Below, one piece after another: positions 1 to 6,541 of a stretch of 9,121 nt of DNA. This stretch comes from Litorivicinus sp. Lineage in GTDB: Bacteria; Pseudomonadota; Gammaproteobacteria; Pseudomonadales; Litorivicinaceae. A model generated the notes under the pieces. That model made no database searches. It was not told where the DNA came from and worked only from the letters and a program-made list of their open reading frames with translations. The position numbers were made by a program, and so were the translations under genes. The stretch's first letter is position 1; each line of letters begins with the position of its first letter. The DNA lies in NCBI GenBank assembly GCA_018402605.1, contig JAGYIK010000042.1:1-9121 (forward strand), given 5' to 3'.

Positions 1-120
1 GACACAGACCGAGTCCCCCTGGCCAATGGTGATGTGGACACCTTGTGGAACTTGTTGGCCCGAGAGTGTCTCCAGCGCAGTCAGTGACTGGCCTTTTTGC
101 AGGGTCTCAAAGGCCAACAT
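1..120 (-). CDS. sufT: SufT-like protein, N-terminal fragment (cut by window edge)
   Basis: The frame opens with an ATG at 120-118 that shares one base with the sufS stop (TGATG) and stays open for 40 codons to the window edge. The translation begins MLAFETLQKGQSLTALETL and continues with SGQQVPQGVHITIGQGDS. The pattern of a short hydrophobic strand, a 'SG..V..G..ITIGQG' stretch and a glycine-rich turn resembles the N-terminal extension of the long SufT family (a DUF59/MIP18-type domain protein found at the end of many suf operons), which is thought to help mature or deliver Fe-S clusters. The DUF59 domain itself would lie outside the window, so the family is inferred from a weak N-terminal match and from position directly after sufS. 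No strong ribosome site of its own is seen, so translation probably depends on coupling to sufS. Another small suf accessory protein remains possible. Confidence 0.55.
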   Translation of the reverse strand, partial: MLAFETLQKGQSLTALETLSGQQVPQGVHITIGQGDSVCV

Positions 121-1340
121 CAGCCGGTCAGCATCTCAGTGACACGGTCGAGCGCGTTGAAGAACTGCGTCAGTTCCGCCTCAGTGTTATAGAACGCGAG
201 CGATGCTCGGACGGTCCCGGGTAGCCCGAAGTATTCCATCGTCGGCATCGCACAATGATGCCCAGTTCGAACCGCAACGCCGAGCTGATCCATCAATGTC
301 CCCACATCGGTTGGATGTGCACCTTTGACGTTAAATGAGCACACCGAGACCCAGTGACTGGGATGCCCGAGGATCTCAATGTGCTCACGTGACTGCATGC
401 CATCGATCAGGATCTGGTGGAGCCTGTGTTCGTAGGCCATGGCGGCGTCAAAATCGATGCTTTCGAGATAATCGAGGGCGGTGGCAAAGGCGATGGTATC
501 GGCGATGTTCGGTGTGCCCGCCTCGTACTTCCATGGCAGCTCGTTAAAGGTGGTCCCTGAGAAGCTGACCCGGTCAATCATATCGCCACCGCCTTGCCAA
601 GGTGGCAGCGATTCGAGCAATTCACGTCGACCGAACAACACACCGATACCGGTTGGACCGCAACACTTGTGTGCGCTTAGGGCGTAAAAATCCGCGTCGA
701 GTGCGGCGCAATTGACCCGAAGATGTGGGGCCGCCTGTGCGCCATCGATCACCGAAAACGCACCGATGGATTTGGCGAGCGCAACGAACCCATCGACAGC
801 ATTCACCGCACCGATGGCATTGCTGACATGGCCGACTGCAATGACTTTGACGGGGTGGGACTCGGCCAGTGCGCGGGCGGCATCCAGGCTGAGGGCGCCG
901 GAATCATCCACAGGGATGGGTATGACGCGGACACCCATGCGCTCGGCAAGCTGCTGCCAAGGAACGATGTTGGCGTGATGTTCTGTCTGTCCAACTAAAA
1001 TCACGTCGCCGCTATGCAAGCGCGTGGACACGATATTGGCGACCAAGTTCAATGCCTCTGTCGCGCCACGCAGCAGAATCACGGTCTTGGTGTCAGAGAC
1101 CCCAAACCATGCACCAATCCGCGCACGCGCACCTTCGTACGCATCGGTGGCCTCGCCACTGAGTGTGTGGACACCCCGATGCACATTGGAATTGGTGTGA
1201 TCGTAGTAGTGACTGATGGCATCAATGACGCTTTGCGGCTTCTGACTGGTGGCCGCATTGTCGAAATACACCAACGGATAGCCATGCACTTCACGTTTTA
1301 AGATGGGGAAGTCTGCACGGACCCGGTCGATGTCAAACAT
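120..1340 (-). CDS. sufS: Cysteine desulfurase SufS (class V aminotransferase fold)
   Basis: PLP-dependent enzyme that removes sulfur from L-cysteine, giving alanine and an enzyme-bound persulfide that is passed to SufE and then to SufBC2D in the cytoplasm. At 406 residues it is the length of E. coli SufS. Visible marks are YFDNAATSQKP (residues 25-35), the TEHHANIVPW segment (119-128) with the PLP-stacking histidine, DGAQAAPH (199-206), the SAHK motif with the PLP-binding Lys225, the GPTGIGVLFG loop (228-237), and RTGHHCA with the persulfide-carrying Cys363. Lys225 and Cys363 sit one position from E. coli Lys226 and Cys364. An AAGGAG ribosome site at 1353-1348 lies 7 nt before the ATG, inside the end of sufD. 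The reading frame is unbroken. It is the fourth suf gene after the regulator and overlaps both neighbours, so it is surely co-transcribed. Confidence 0.97.
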   Translation of the reverse strand: MFDIDRVRADFPILKREVHGYPLVYFDNAATSQKPQSVIDAISHYYDHTNSNVHRGVHTLSGEATDAYEGARARIGAWFGVSDTKTVILLRGATEALNLVANIVSTRLHSGDVILVGQTEHHANIVPWQQLAERMGVRVIPIPVDDSGALSLDAARALAESHPVKVIAVGHVSNAIGAVNAVDGFVALAKSIGAFSVIDGAQAAPHLRVNCAALDADFYALSAHKCCGPTGIGVLFGRRELLESLPPWQGGGDMIDRVSFSGTTFNELPWKYEAGTPNIADTIAFATALDYLESIDFDAAMAYEHRLHQILIDGMQSREHIEILGHPSHWVSVCSFNVKGAHPTDVGTLMDQLGVAVRTGHHCAMPTMEYFGLPGTVRASLAFYNTEAELTQFFNALDRVTEMLTG

Positions 1341-1531
1341 CGACAGACTCCTTCAGTTCAGCAATCAGCTCCCCGTGCTTCAGCTCACCCAATAAACGCG
1401 ATTCCACTTGCTCACGGATGGCTGCATCGGTGATTTCTTCGATGATTTTTTCAGCAAACGCACGTAAGGTCGGGCATCATTCAGAGAGACCGGCGACTTC
1501 TGCAGATAAAAGAGCCCGTTTGATTGAAGTT
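1333..1531 (-). pseudogene. sufD: C-terminal end of SufD, out of frame with the rest
   Basis: Adding one base at the GGGG run at 1535-1532 restores the conserved SufD continuation: GELQSNGLFYLQKSPVSL followed by NDARPYVR. This fits the family pattern 'VG.L.....FYL.SRGI....A'. A second shift at about 1459 (GTGCG|TTTGCT) is needed to continue as FAEKIIEEITDAAIREQ and VESRLLGEL. The frame then runs to a TGA at 1335-1333, which overlaps the sufS start by 8 nt. Both events look like lost bases: one lies in a homopolymer, and at the other one or four bases (a lost GCGT repeat) would fit. The clear family signal in the shifted frames shows the gene is recently broken or mis-sequenced, not long dead. 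Confidence 0.85.
1348..1353 (-). promoter_or_regulatory. Ribosome binding site of sufS
   Basis: AAGGAG on the minus strand, 7 nt before the sufS ATG. It lies inside the shifted tail of sufD, so sufS can be translated even if sufD translation stops early at 1481. Confidence 0.75.
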
Positions 1532-2515
1532 CCCCACGGTGCAGCCGTGCGAAGCCGTGACGTCATCAGCATAGATCTCAAGTTCGGGTTTTGGATTGAT
1601 GCGGCCCGTATCAGAGAGCAATAGATTGGCTACAGACTGCTCGGTGGCCGAGCGCTGCGCATCTTTCCGAATCAACACACGACCATTGAAGGTCGCTTCA
1701 CCTTTGCCGTCGACCATGGTGCGAAACGCCATCGCACTTTGCGTATCCCCAACAGCATGATCCACCGAGAGGTGCGTGTCGTGGTATTGGCTGCCATTGG
1801 TCACAGCCAGTCCATGCAGCTCGGTATTGGCGCCGCGCCCACCCAGTGTGACCTGAATATCCGTTCGCGCCAATTTGCTGCCGAAGTCGACGCTTTGCAT
1901 GGTGTACCGTGCATTCTCTGCGGTTTGGACATCAATACTGGTAAAGGTTTGGGCGCTGTCGTTGGCCGCTTGGTACCGCACATGGGTTCCGCTCGCGTCG
2001 CGCTCAAGCATCCACAGGATGCACAGTGAATCGAGGTTCGCATCCATGGTCTCACTGTGCTCAAAGGTTTCCAGCAACGTGAGATGGGCACCGGCTTCAA
2101 CACGAATCACCAACGTTGCAAATCCGGCTTCACAGGCTTGGTTTGCAAGGCGCGTCAGGGAGAGGGTCTGCGTGTCGGTTTTAGCGACGCGCAGCACGAG
2201 ACACTCGCTCTCGAGTGCGCCGTGCGTCAGCGCAAAGCCTTGCGCATGGTAGAGGGCATCTAAGCGCGCTGATTCCGTCTCCGTGAGTGAGGCCCCTTGA
2301 ACTTGGAGGCCCCTTGGCGCTTGCGTAAATCGGCCTGCAGTCAACGCGAACCCGCTCGCGCTCCGTGGTGTGGCTTCAACCCAGCTGGTGCGTGTCAGCG
2401 CGCGTGTCGGGACGTACTTCCAGGACTCGACCCGTTTGGTGGGGAGACCGAGCGCTTGCGCATCGAGCGCCAGTTTTGAGTTCTGCTTGGCCAGCAGAGT
2501 GTCGAAGCCGCTCAT
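1481..2515 (-). CDS. sufD: SufD, open part of a frameshifted gene
   Basis: Scaffold partner of SufB in the SufBC2D cluster-building complex, needed for iron entry and for the SufB-SufD interface where the cluster forms. The open frame gives 344 residues. It starts with the usual SufD opening, including LPTKRVESWKY (24-34), passes through a beta-helix core, and reaches DDVTASHGCTVG, whose His323 matches the interface histidine of E. coli SufD (His360). After Gly328 the protein turns into an unrelated tail (NFNQTGSFICRSRRSL) and stops. The expected C-terminal helices are encoded in another frame from 1531 to 1333 (separate entry). The ATG overlaps the sufC stop as ATGA (2515-2512), with GAGG shortly upstream. 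If both shifts are repaired the protein has about 394 residues, a normal SufD size. Whether the break is real or a sequence error cannot be told here. Confidence 0.93.
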   Translation of the reverse strand: MSGFDTLLAKQNSKLALDAQALGLPTKRVESWKYVPTRALTRTSWVEATPRSASGFALTAGRFTQAPRGLQVQGASLTETESARLDALYHAQGFALTHGALESECLVLRVAKTDTQTLSLTRLANQACEAGFATLVIRVEAGAHLTLLETFEHSETMDANLDSLCILWMLERDASGTHVRYQAANDSAQTFTSIDVQTAENARYTMQSVDFGSKLARTDIQVTLGGRGANTELHGLAVTNGSQYHDTHLSVDHAVGDTQSAMAFRTMVDGKGEATFNGRVLIRKDAQRSATEQSVANLLLSDTGRINPKPELEIYADDVTASHGCTVGNFNQTGSFICRSRRSL

Positions 2516-3255
2516 GCTGCCTCGATCCCTTCATAGCCCTCTTTTTCAAGCCGAAGCGCCAGGGTGTAATCCCCAGACAGCTTGATTTGTCCGTCCGCGA
2601 GCACGTGGACAAAATCGGGCTTCACCGTGTCCAGAAGGCGTTGATAGTGCGTTACCAAGAGCACAGAGCGCTCAGGTGAACGCATCCGATTGATGCCCTC
2701 ACCGACAATCCGGAGTGCATCCACATCAAGCCCTGAGTCGGTCTCGTCTAGCAGTGCGAGGGTGGGTTCGAGCAGTTGCATTTGCAAAATTTCATTGCGC
2801 TTCTTTTCACCGCCAGAGAACCCTTCGTTCACATTCCGGTGCAAAAACGCCTCATCCATTTGCATGATTTTCAGTTTTTCACGCACCAGCTTTAAAAACT
2901 CTGCGGCTTTCAGTTCGGGTAGGTCACGGTGCTCACGCATCGCGTTCACAGCCGCCTTCAGGAGGTAGATGTTTTTCACGCCAGGAATCTCAACCGGGTA
3001 CTGAAATGACAAAAAGAGACCAGCCCACGCCCGTTCTTCCGGTTCCAGCTCAAGCAGATTTTGGCCTTGATACACCACTTCGCCTGCAGTCACCTCGTAC
3101 TCATCGCGACCGGCAAGAATCGAAGTCAATGTGCTTTTGCCCGCACCATTGGGACCCATGATGGCGTGCACTTCGCCTGGGTTGATCTCCAGGTTGATGC
3201 CCTTGAGGATGGGGGTCTCGTTGATTTTCGCATGTAGATTACGGATAGATAGCAT
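2512..3255 (-). CDS. sufC: SufC, Fe-S assembly ATPase
   Basis: ABC-type ATPase that binds SufB and SufD and drives the conformational change needed for cluster assembly. It is cytosolic and has no membrane partner. The 247 residues carry the complete nucleotide-binding set: Walker A GPNGAGKST (34-42), Q-loop SFQYP (Gln85), signature FSGGEKKRNE (146-155) in the SufC-specific form, Walker B LALLDETDSGLD (167-178, with Glu171 after Asp170), and the switch histidine VTHYQ (His203). The family-typical EYEVTAGEV and YPVEIPGV segments are also present. The ATG shares one base with the sufB stop (TAATG) and AAGGAG lies 10 nt upstream. The 3' end overlaps sufD by 4 nt. The frame is intact and of normal length. 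Confidence 0.98.
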   Translation of the reverse strand: MLSIRNLHAKINETPILKGINLEINPGEVHAIMGPNGAGKSTLTSILAGRDEYEVTAGEVVYQGQNLLELEPEERAWAGLFLSFQYPVEIPGVKNIYLLKAAVNAMREHRDLPELKAAEFLKLVREKLKIMQMDEAFLHRNVNEGFSGGEKKRNEILQMQLLEPTLALLDETDSGLDVDALRIVGEGINRMRSPERSVLLVTHYQRLLDTVKPDFVHVLADGQIKLSGDYTLALRLEKEGYEGIEAA

Positions 3256-4697
3256 TAGCCAACGGCTCCTTCGAGTGTGATGCCCAACAGTGCTTCGGCT
3301 TCCACCGCGAACTCCATAGGCAGTTTTTGGAAGACTTCCTTACAGAAGCCATTGACCACCATGTTGAGCGCATCCTCCTCGCTCATACCGCGTGTTCTTA
3401 AATAGAACAACTGGTCATCGCTGACCTTCGATGTGGTGGCTTCGTGTTCAAGCTGCGCCGTGGGCTCTTCTGCCTCCACATAAGGGAAGGTGTGAGCACC
3501 ACATTGATCGCCAATCAGCAGCGAATCGCATTGGGTGAAATTCCGCGCATCAACAGCGCCCGGCAACACCTTGACGAGTCCGCGATAGGCATTTTGTCCA
3601 CGGGCTGTGGAGATCCCTTTTGAGATAATCGTTGAGCGCGTGCGTGGGCCGATATGGATCATTTTGGTCCCGGTATCTGCTTGCTGTTTTTTCCCAGCAA
3701 CTGCGACCGAGTAAAATTCACCTACAGAGTCGGCACCACGGAGTACGCAACTTGGATACTTCCATGTGATGGCTGAACCTGTTTCAAGCTGTGTCCAGCT
3801 GATCTTGGATCGATCACCACGGCACTCGCCGCGCTTGGTGACGAAATTGTATATGCCGCCTTTGCCTTCATCGTCGCCGGCAAACCAGTTCTGTACCGTC
3901 GAGTATTTGATTTCCGCATCCGTCATCGTGACCAATTCAACAACTGCAGCATGCAACTGGTTTTCGTCACGCTGTGGCGCAGTGCAGCCTTCCAGATAGG
4001 ACACATAGGAGCCCTCATCGGCGATGATCAGGGTGCGTTCAAACTGTCCGGTGTTCTGCTCGTTGATCCGGAAGTAGGTCGACAGCTCCATCGGGCAGCG
4101 CACACCTTTTGGAATGTAGACAAACGAACCATCAGAGAACACGGCCGAGTTGAGTGCGGCGTAGTAGTTATCCGATTGCGGCACAATGGTGCCCAGATGT
4201 GCTTTGACCAGCTCTGGGTGCGAGTGCACGGCTTCGGACAGCGGGCAGAAAATGACGCCTGCTTCGCTGAGCTTTTCTTTAAATGTTGTGACCACACTGA
4301 CCGAGTCAAATACGTAATCGACAGCGACCCCAGCCAGAAGCTTTTGTTCTTCAACCGGGATGCCGAGTTTGTTGTAGGTCTCGATGAGCACTGGGTCCAC
4401 ATCGTCCAAACTCTGTGGGCCGTCACCTTGCTTCTTCGGTGCCGAGAAATAGCTGATGGACTGAAAGTCGACCGGTGGATAGGTCAGATGGGGCCATTCT
4501 GGCGGTGTCATCTCGAGCCACTTGCGATAGGCGTCCAGCCGCCACTCTAAAAGCCATTCAGGTTCTTTCTTCCGGCGTGAAATTTCTCGGACTACGTCTT
4601 CATTTAAGCCCGGTGGCAGGGTGTCGGACTCGATGTCTGTGACAAAGCCGTATTTGTAGTCCTGGTCGACCAGCTGGTCGAGTTCTTGGTTACTCAT
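3255..4697 (-). CDS. sufB: SufB, Fe-S scaffold subunit
   Basis: Core scaffold of the SufBC2D complex. It accepts persulfide sulfur from SufE and houses the nascent Fe-S cluster. At 480 residues (E. coli 495) the protein is full length and uninterrupted. Recognisable stretches are YKYGFVTDIESDTLP near the N-terminus, SRRKKEPEWLLEWR, GSFVYIPKGVRCP, EGCTAP, the long beta-helix, and QCDSLLIGDQCGAHTFPY. Cys390 aligns with E. coli Cys405 (offset of 15 residues), and His418-Glu419 in LEHEATTSK align with His433-Glu434, residues tied to cluster assembly. The C-terminal NGFCKEVFQKLPMEFAVEA is typical of the family. A strong GGAGG at 4711-4707 lies 9 nt before the ATG. The start is one base after the regulator stop, so the two genes form one transcription unit. 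Confidence 0.98.
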   Translation of the reverse strand: MSNQELDQLVDQDYKYGFVTDIESDTLPPGLNEDVVREISRRKKEPEWLLEWRLDAYRKWLEMTPPEWPHLTYPPVDFQSISYFSAPKKQGDGPQSLDDVDPVLIETYNKLGIPVEEQKLLAGVAVDYVFDSVSVVTTFKEKLSEAGVIFCPLSEAVHSHPELVKAHLGTIVPQSDNYYAALNSAVFSDGSFVYIPKGVRCPMELSTYFRINEQNTGQFERTLIIADEGSYVSYLEGCTAPQRDENQLHAAVVELVTMTDAEIKYSTVQNWFAGDDEGKGGIYNFVTKRGECRGDRSKISWTQLETGSAITWKYPSCVLRGADSVGEFYSVAVAGKKQQADTGTKMIHIGPRTRSTIISKGISTARGQNAYRGLVKVLPGAVDARNFTQCDSLLIGDQCGAHTFPYVEAEEPTAQLEHEATTSKVSDDQLFYLRTRGMSEEDALNMVVNGFCKEVFQKLPMEFAVEAEALLGITLEGAVG

Positions 4698-4698
4698 C

Positions 4699-5106
4699 TC
4701 AATGCACCTCCATTGTCTCTATGCGACGTCCATCTCTGGCATAGAGTGCATAGGGATTGATCAGGTCTTGCAATGTCACACGCGTCAGCATGTCGTTGAC
4801 CTGATCGCCCAGTTCACGCCACCGCGACATCACTGTGCAGTGGTCTGTTAATCGACACAGTGCTTCATCCGTTCCGCACTCTGTAATGGCCATCGGTCCT
4901 TCGATGGCCTCGATAATGGTTTTCACCGGAATCTCTGAAGGTGCGCGAGCGAGGCTGTAACCGCCGCGCGCGCCCTGTGTGGAGACAAGAACGCCATGGC
5001 GGGCCAATTGCTTCAACAGTTTGGTGCACGTTGGCTTCGGTACACTTGAGCGTTCCGCCAACTGACTGTGTCCATTAACACCTTGGGTCATGGCCATCAG
5101 CCACAA
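4699..5106 (-). CDS. Rrf2-family SUF regulator (5' end frameshifted)
   Basis: Winged-helix transcription factor of the Rrf2/IscR group, probably the [Fe-S]-sensing controller of this suf operon. The open frame gives 135 residues from a TTG: the helix-turn-helix SQLAERSSVPKPTCTKLLKQL, the wing VSTQGARGGYSLARAP, the dimer helix IIEAIEGPMAITEC, and three cysteines (77, 84, 90 counted from the TTG) spaced CX6CX5C, the likely cluster ligands. This matches the gammaproteobacterial SUF regulator subfamily. The TTG has no ribosome site and cuts off helix 1, and a TGA lies in frame at 5124-5122. The true start is more likely the ATG at 5143 in another frame (separate entry), so the gene contains a +1 or -2 shift between about 5119 and 5107. 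It sits between the operator and sufB, so autoregulation is likely. Confidence 0.9.
   Translation of the reverse strand: MWLMAMTQGVNGHSQLAERSSVPKPTCTKLLKQLARHGVLVSTQGARGGYSLARAPSEIPVKTIIEAIEGPMAITECGTDEALCRLTDHCTVMSRWRELGDQVNDMLTRVTLQDLINPYALYARDGRRIETMEVH
4707..4711 (-). promoter_or_regulatory. Ribosome binding site of sufB
   Basis: GGAGG on the minus strand, 9 nt before the sufB ATG and inside the last codons of the regulator gene. It is the best ribosome site in the operon, in keeping with SufB being needed in quantity. Confidence 0.8.
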
Positions 5107-5143
5107 CCGATGACATCTGGGTCAGTTTCGATAACCGAATCAT
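5107..5143 (-). pseudogene. True N-terminus of the Rrf2 regulator, out of frame
   Basis: From the ATG at 5143-5141 the frame reads MIRLSKLT, the hallmark opening of Rrf2 SUF regulators, which normally read LSKLTDY. It then drifts (QMSSVVADG) while the family continues in the frame of the TTG at 5106 as LWLMAMTQG. GAGG at 5154-5151 lies 7 nt before this ATG, a good ribosome site. The start is therefore well supported, and a small insertion or deletion at about 5107-5119 separates it from the body of the gene. Confidence 0.75.
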
Positions 5144-5171
5144 GCACACGCCTCAACATTCCGAGATGCGC

Positions 5172-5202
5172 ATTATATAGGACCTATACAGTCCTATATC
5201 AA
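5172..5202 (-). promoter_or_regulatory. Predicted promoter of the regulator-sufBCDST operon
   Basis: On the minus strand a perfect -10 hexamer TATAAT (5177-5172) is preceded, after a 19 nt spacer, by TTGATA (5202-5197), which matches the -35 consensus at five of six positions. Transcription would begin near 5165, about 20 nt before the regulator ATG at 5143. The long spacer is not ideal for sigma-70 and holds a perfect palindrome, so the promoter probably needs or is blocked by a bound protein. Found by eye. Confidence 0.6.
5175..5199. promoter_or_regulatory. Perfect 9+9 bp inverted repeat, likely operator
   Basis: Arms ATATAGGAC (5175-5183) and GTCCTATAT (5191-5199) are exact reverse complements around a 7 nt spacer CTATACA. 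The 25 bp site fills the spacer of the predicted promoter and touches both hexamers. Size and symmetry suit a dimeric Rrf2-type regulator, and the adjacent gene encodes one, so this is the natural candidate for its binding site. The link is inference: I do not recognise the sequence as a known consensus. As RNA it would be only a weak AT-rich hairpin without a T-run, so a terminator for sufE is less likely. Confidence 0.65.
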
Positions 5203-5206
5203 GTGG

Positions 5207-5629
5207 TTAGTGTGTTTTCGAGAGCATTTGCGCCGCTTCACTTTTTAACCGTGTGAGCATCGACGCCAGTCCGTTAGCTCGCGTGGGCGATAAATGCTGG
5301 GATAAGCCGAGGGCTTCGACAAACTCCGGTTCGGTTTCGATGATCTCGCGGGCGCTGGCACCAGAGTACAGACGCACTACCAGTGCAATCAGTCCAGAGA
5401 CGATCGCCGCATCGGAATGCGCGCGAATCTCCACCTTGTCTGCGCTGCCATCCGTCAGCATCCAAACTTGTGACTGACAGCCTCGGACTAAATTGGTTTC
5501 GACCATCTCCGATGGATCGAGTGGGGGTAGGTCACGACCGAGGTCGATCAGGTATTGGTACTTGTCCATCCACGAATCAAAAAATTGAAATTCGTCGATA
5601 ATTTCCTGCTGTCGCTCGCGCAATTGCAT
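5207..5629 (-). CDS. sufE: SufE, sulfur-transfer partner of SufS
   Basis: Accepts the persulfide from SufS, raises its activity, and hands the sulfur to SufB. The conserved RGCQSQVW motif carries the acceptor cysteine. Other family signs are FQFFDSWMDKYQYLIDLGRDLPPL near the N-terminus and GLSQHLSPTRANGLASML near the end. I chose the ATG at 5629 over the GTG at 5641. It has GAGAG 5 nt upstream, gives 140 residues (E. coli 138), and puts the cysteine at position 51, exactly as in E. coli; the GTG form has no clear ribosome site. sufE lies upstream of the operator and regulator on the same strand, not next to sufS, and shares a 70 nt gap with the divergent cnoX. It may be transcribed separately or read through into the operon. 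Confidence 0.95.
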   Translation of the reverse strand: MQLRERQQEIIDEFQFFDSWMDKYQYLIDLGRDLPPLDPSEMVETNLVRGCQSQVWMLTDGSADKVEIRAHSDAAIVSGLIALVVRLYSGASAREIIETEPEFVEALGLSQHLSPTRANGLASMLTRLKSEAAQMLSKTH

Positions 5630-5634
5630 GTTGG

Positions 5635-5639
5635 CTCTC
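5635..5639 (-). promoter_or_regulatory. Ribosome binding site deciding the sufE start
   Basis: GAGAG on the minus strand, 5 nt before the ATG at 5629. It overlaps the alternative GTG start at 5641-5639, which argues against the GTG being used. Confidence 0.5.
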
Positions 5640-5699
5640 ACTTTATCAATCCACGACAGGGTATACTCCGTGGCATCTTTCTGAAACTTACAGGTTGTT

Positions 5700-6392
5700 A
5701 TGTCCGACGTTCATTCAATCCAAGTCACCTCGCAAACATTTGAAACCGATGTGTTGCGGAAGTCCCAAGAAACCCCTGTTTTGGTGGATTTTTATGCAGA
5801 TTGGTGCGGGCCCTGCAAGAGCCTGGGTCCTATCCTTGAGAAGTTGGCCGATGAGTATCAGGGTGCGTTCATTCTGGCGAAGATTGACGCCGATGCGGAA
5901 CAAATGCTGATTCAGGGCATGGGTGTGCGCTCACTGCCTACCGTGGTGTTGTTTAAAGATGGCCAGCCAGCCGATCATTTTATGGGTGCCCTGCCTGAGG
6001 GTGAGATCCGTGCCATGCTTGATAAGCATGTCGAGCGCGCTGAGCAGTCGCCAGTTGAGCGCGCCGAGGCACTGGTTGAGGCTGGAGAATACGATGAAGC
6101 GATCGCGCTATATCAGTTGATCACCGCAGACGATCCTGAAAACTATGATGTCTACCTGAAGATGGCCCAGGCGCTCTTGAAGAAAGGCGATCTGGCTAGT
6201 GCTGAGGCAATCATTGAGCGACTCAGAGGCACAACCGATCCGCGGGCCGTTGTGGCCAGCAAGCGTTTTTGGAATTACCGAGGGGTTCTGGATCGCGCGG
6301 CTCAGAAGCGCGTGGGATTGCATCGAACGAGGGCGACTCTGGCGCGATACTGCGGTGCACGACATGATGAGTTGACAGTGCTGAGTGTTTGA
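5700..6392 (+). CDS. cnoX: CnoX/YbbN-type thioredoxin-TPR protein (3' part frameshifted)
   Basis: Cytosolic protein with an N-terminal thioredoxin fold and C-terminal TPR-like helices. CnoX holds unfolding proteins under oxidative stress and passes them to chaperones. Residues 1-110 form the thioredoxin domain with WCGPCK (35-40), the cis-proline Pro80 in RSLPTVVLF, and DFYADWC. Residues 118-175 are helical repeats with TPR character (AEALVEAGEYDEAIALYQ, YLKMAQALLKKGDLASAEAIIERL). E. coli CnoX lacks the redox-active CXXC pair, whereas this one has it, so it may also be a working thioredoxin-like enzyme. After about residue 180 the protein no longer follows the family, and the expected tail is found in other frames down to 6541, giving a repaired length of about 280 (E. 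coli 284). A modest CAGG sits 5-6 nt before the ATG. It is divergent from sufE and heads the cnoX-glnS-murQ run. Confidence 0.88.
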   Translation: MSDVHSIQVTSQTFETDVLRKSQETPVLVDFYADWCGPCKSLGPILEKLADEYQGAFILAKIDADAEQMLIQGMGVRSLPTVVLFKDGQPADHFMGALPEGEIRAMLDKHVERAEQSPVERAEALVEAGEYDEAIALYQLITADDPENYDVYLKMAQALLKKGDLASAEAIIERLRGTTDPRAVVASKRFWNYRGVLDRAAQKRVGLHRTRATLARYCGARHDELTVLSV

Positions 6393-6541
6393 TTGAGGGC
6401 TGGCTGCACCGTCCGAGGGATCGTCGCTTAAAGAAGATTGCGCGGCAACTCCTGCCGTGATTTTGACTGGTTGGCGCTGGAGGATTCGCGGGCCCTGCCG
6501 GTTTGAGCGAAGTCAGAGCCATGTTGGATGGTGTGGCGTGA
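6233..6541 (+). pseudogene. cnoX: Degraded C-terminal end of CnoX, spread over frames
   Basis: The last third of cnoX can be followed only by changing frame. Seen in turn are ARYCGARHDELTV in the opening frame (family: ARYQLGARH..), then LIEGWLHRPRDRRLKK with ARQLL (family: ..FL.LVRRDR.F.DD.AR.ALL), then IFDWLALEDSRAL, and finally EVRAMLDGVA ending at a TGA at 6539-6541. That order and content match the usual CnoX tail, so this is one gene with several small insertions or deletions. The stop overlaps the likely glnS start as GTGA. Confidence 0.65.

Noticed and set aside
3951..4550. A 199-codon plus-strand open frame opposite sufB
   Set aside because: It lies wholly antisense to an intact, strongly conserved SufB frame and reads as the complement of SufB codons. 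No independent start signal or family match is seen.
5175..5199. The palindrome as a rho-independent terminator for sufE
   Set aside because: The arms are AT-rich with a weak stem and there is no T-run after it on the minus strand. The overlap with a good -10 hexamer favours an operator.
5642..5699. A divergent promoter region between sufE and cnoX, with TATACT at 5662-5667 on the plus strand and TATACC on the minus strand
   Set aside because: Neither -10-like box has a convincing -35 partner at 16-18 bp. A promoter must exist for at least one gene, but I cannot place it from the sequence.
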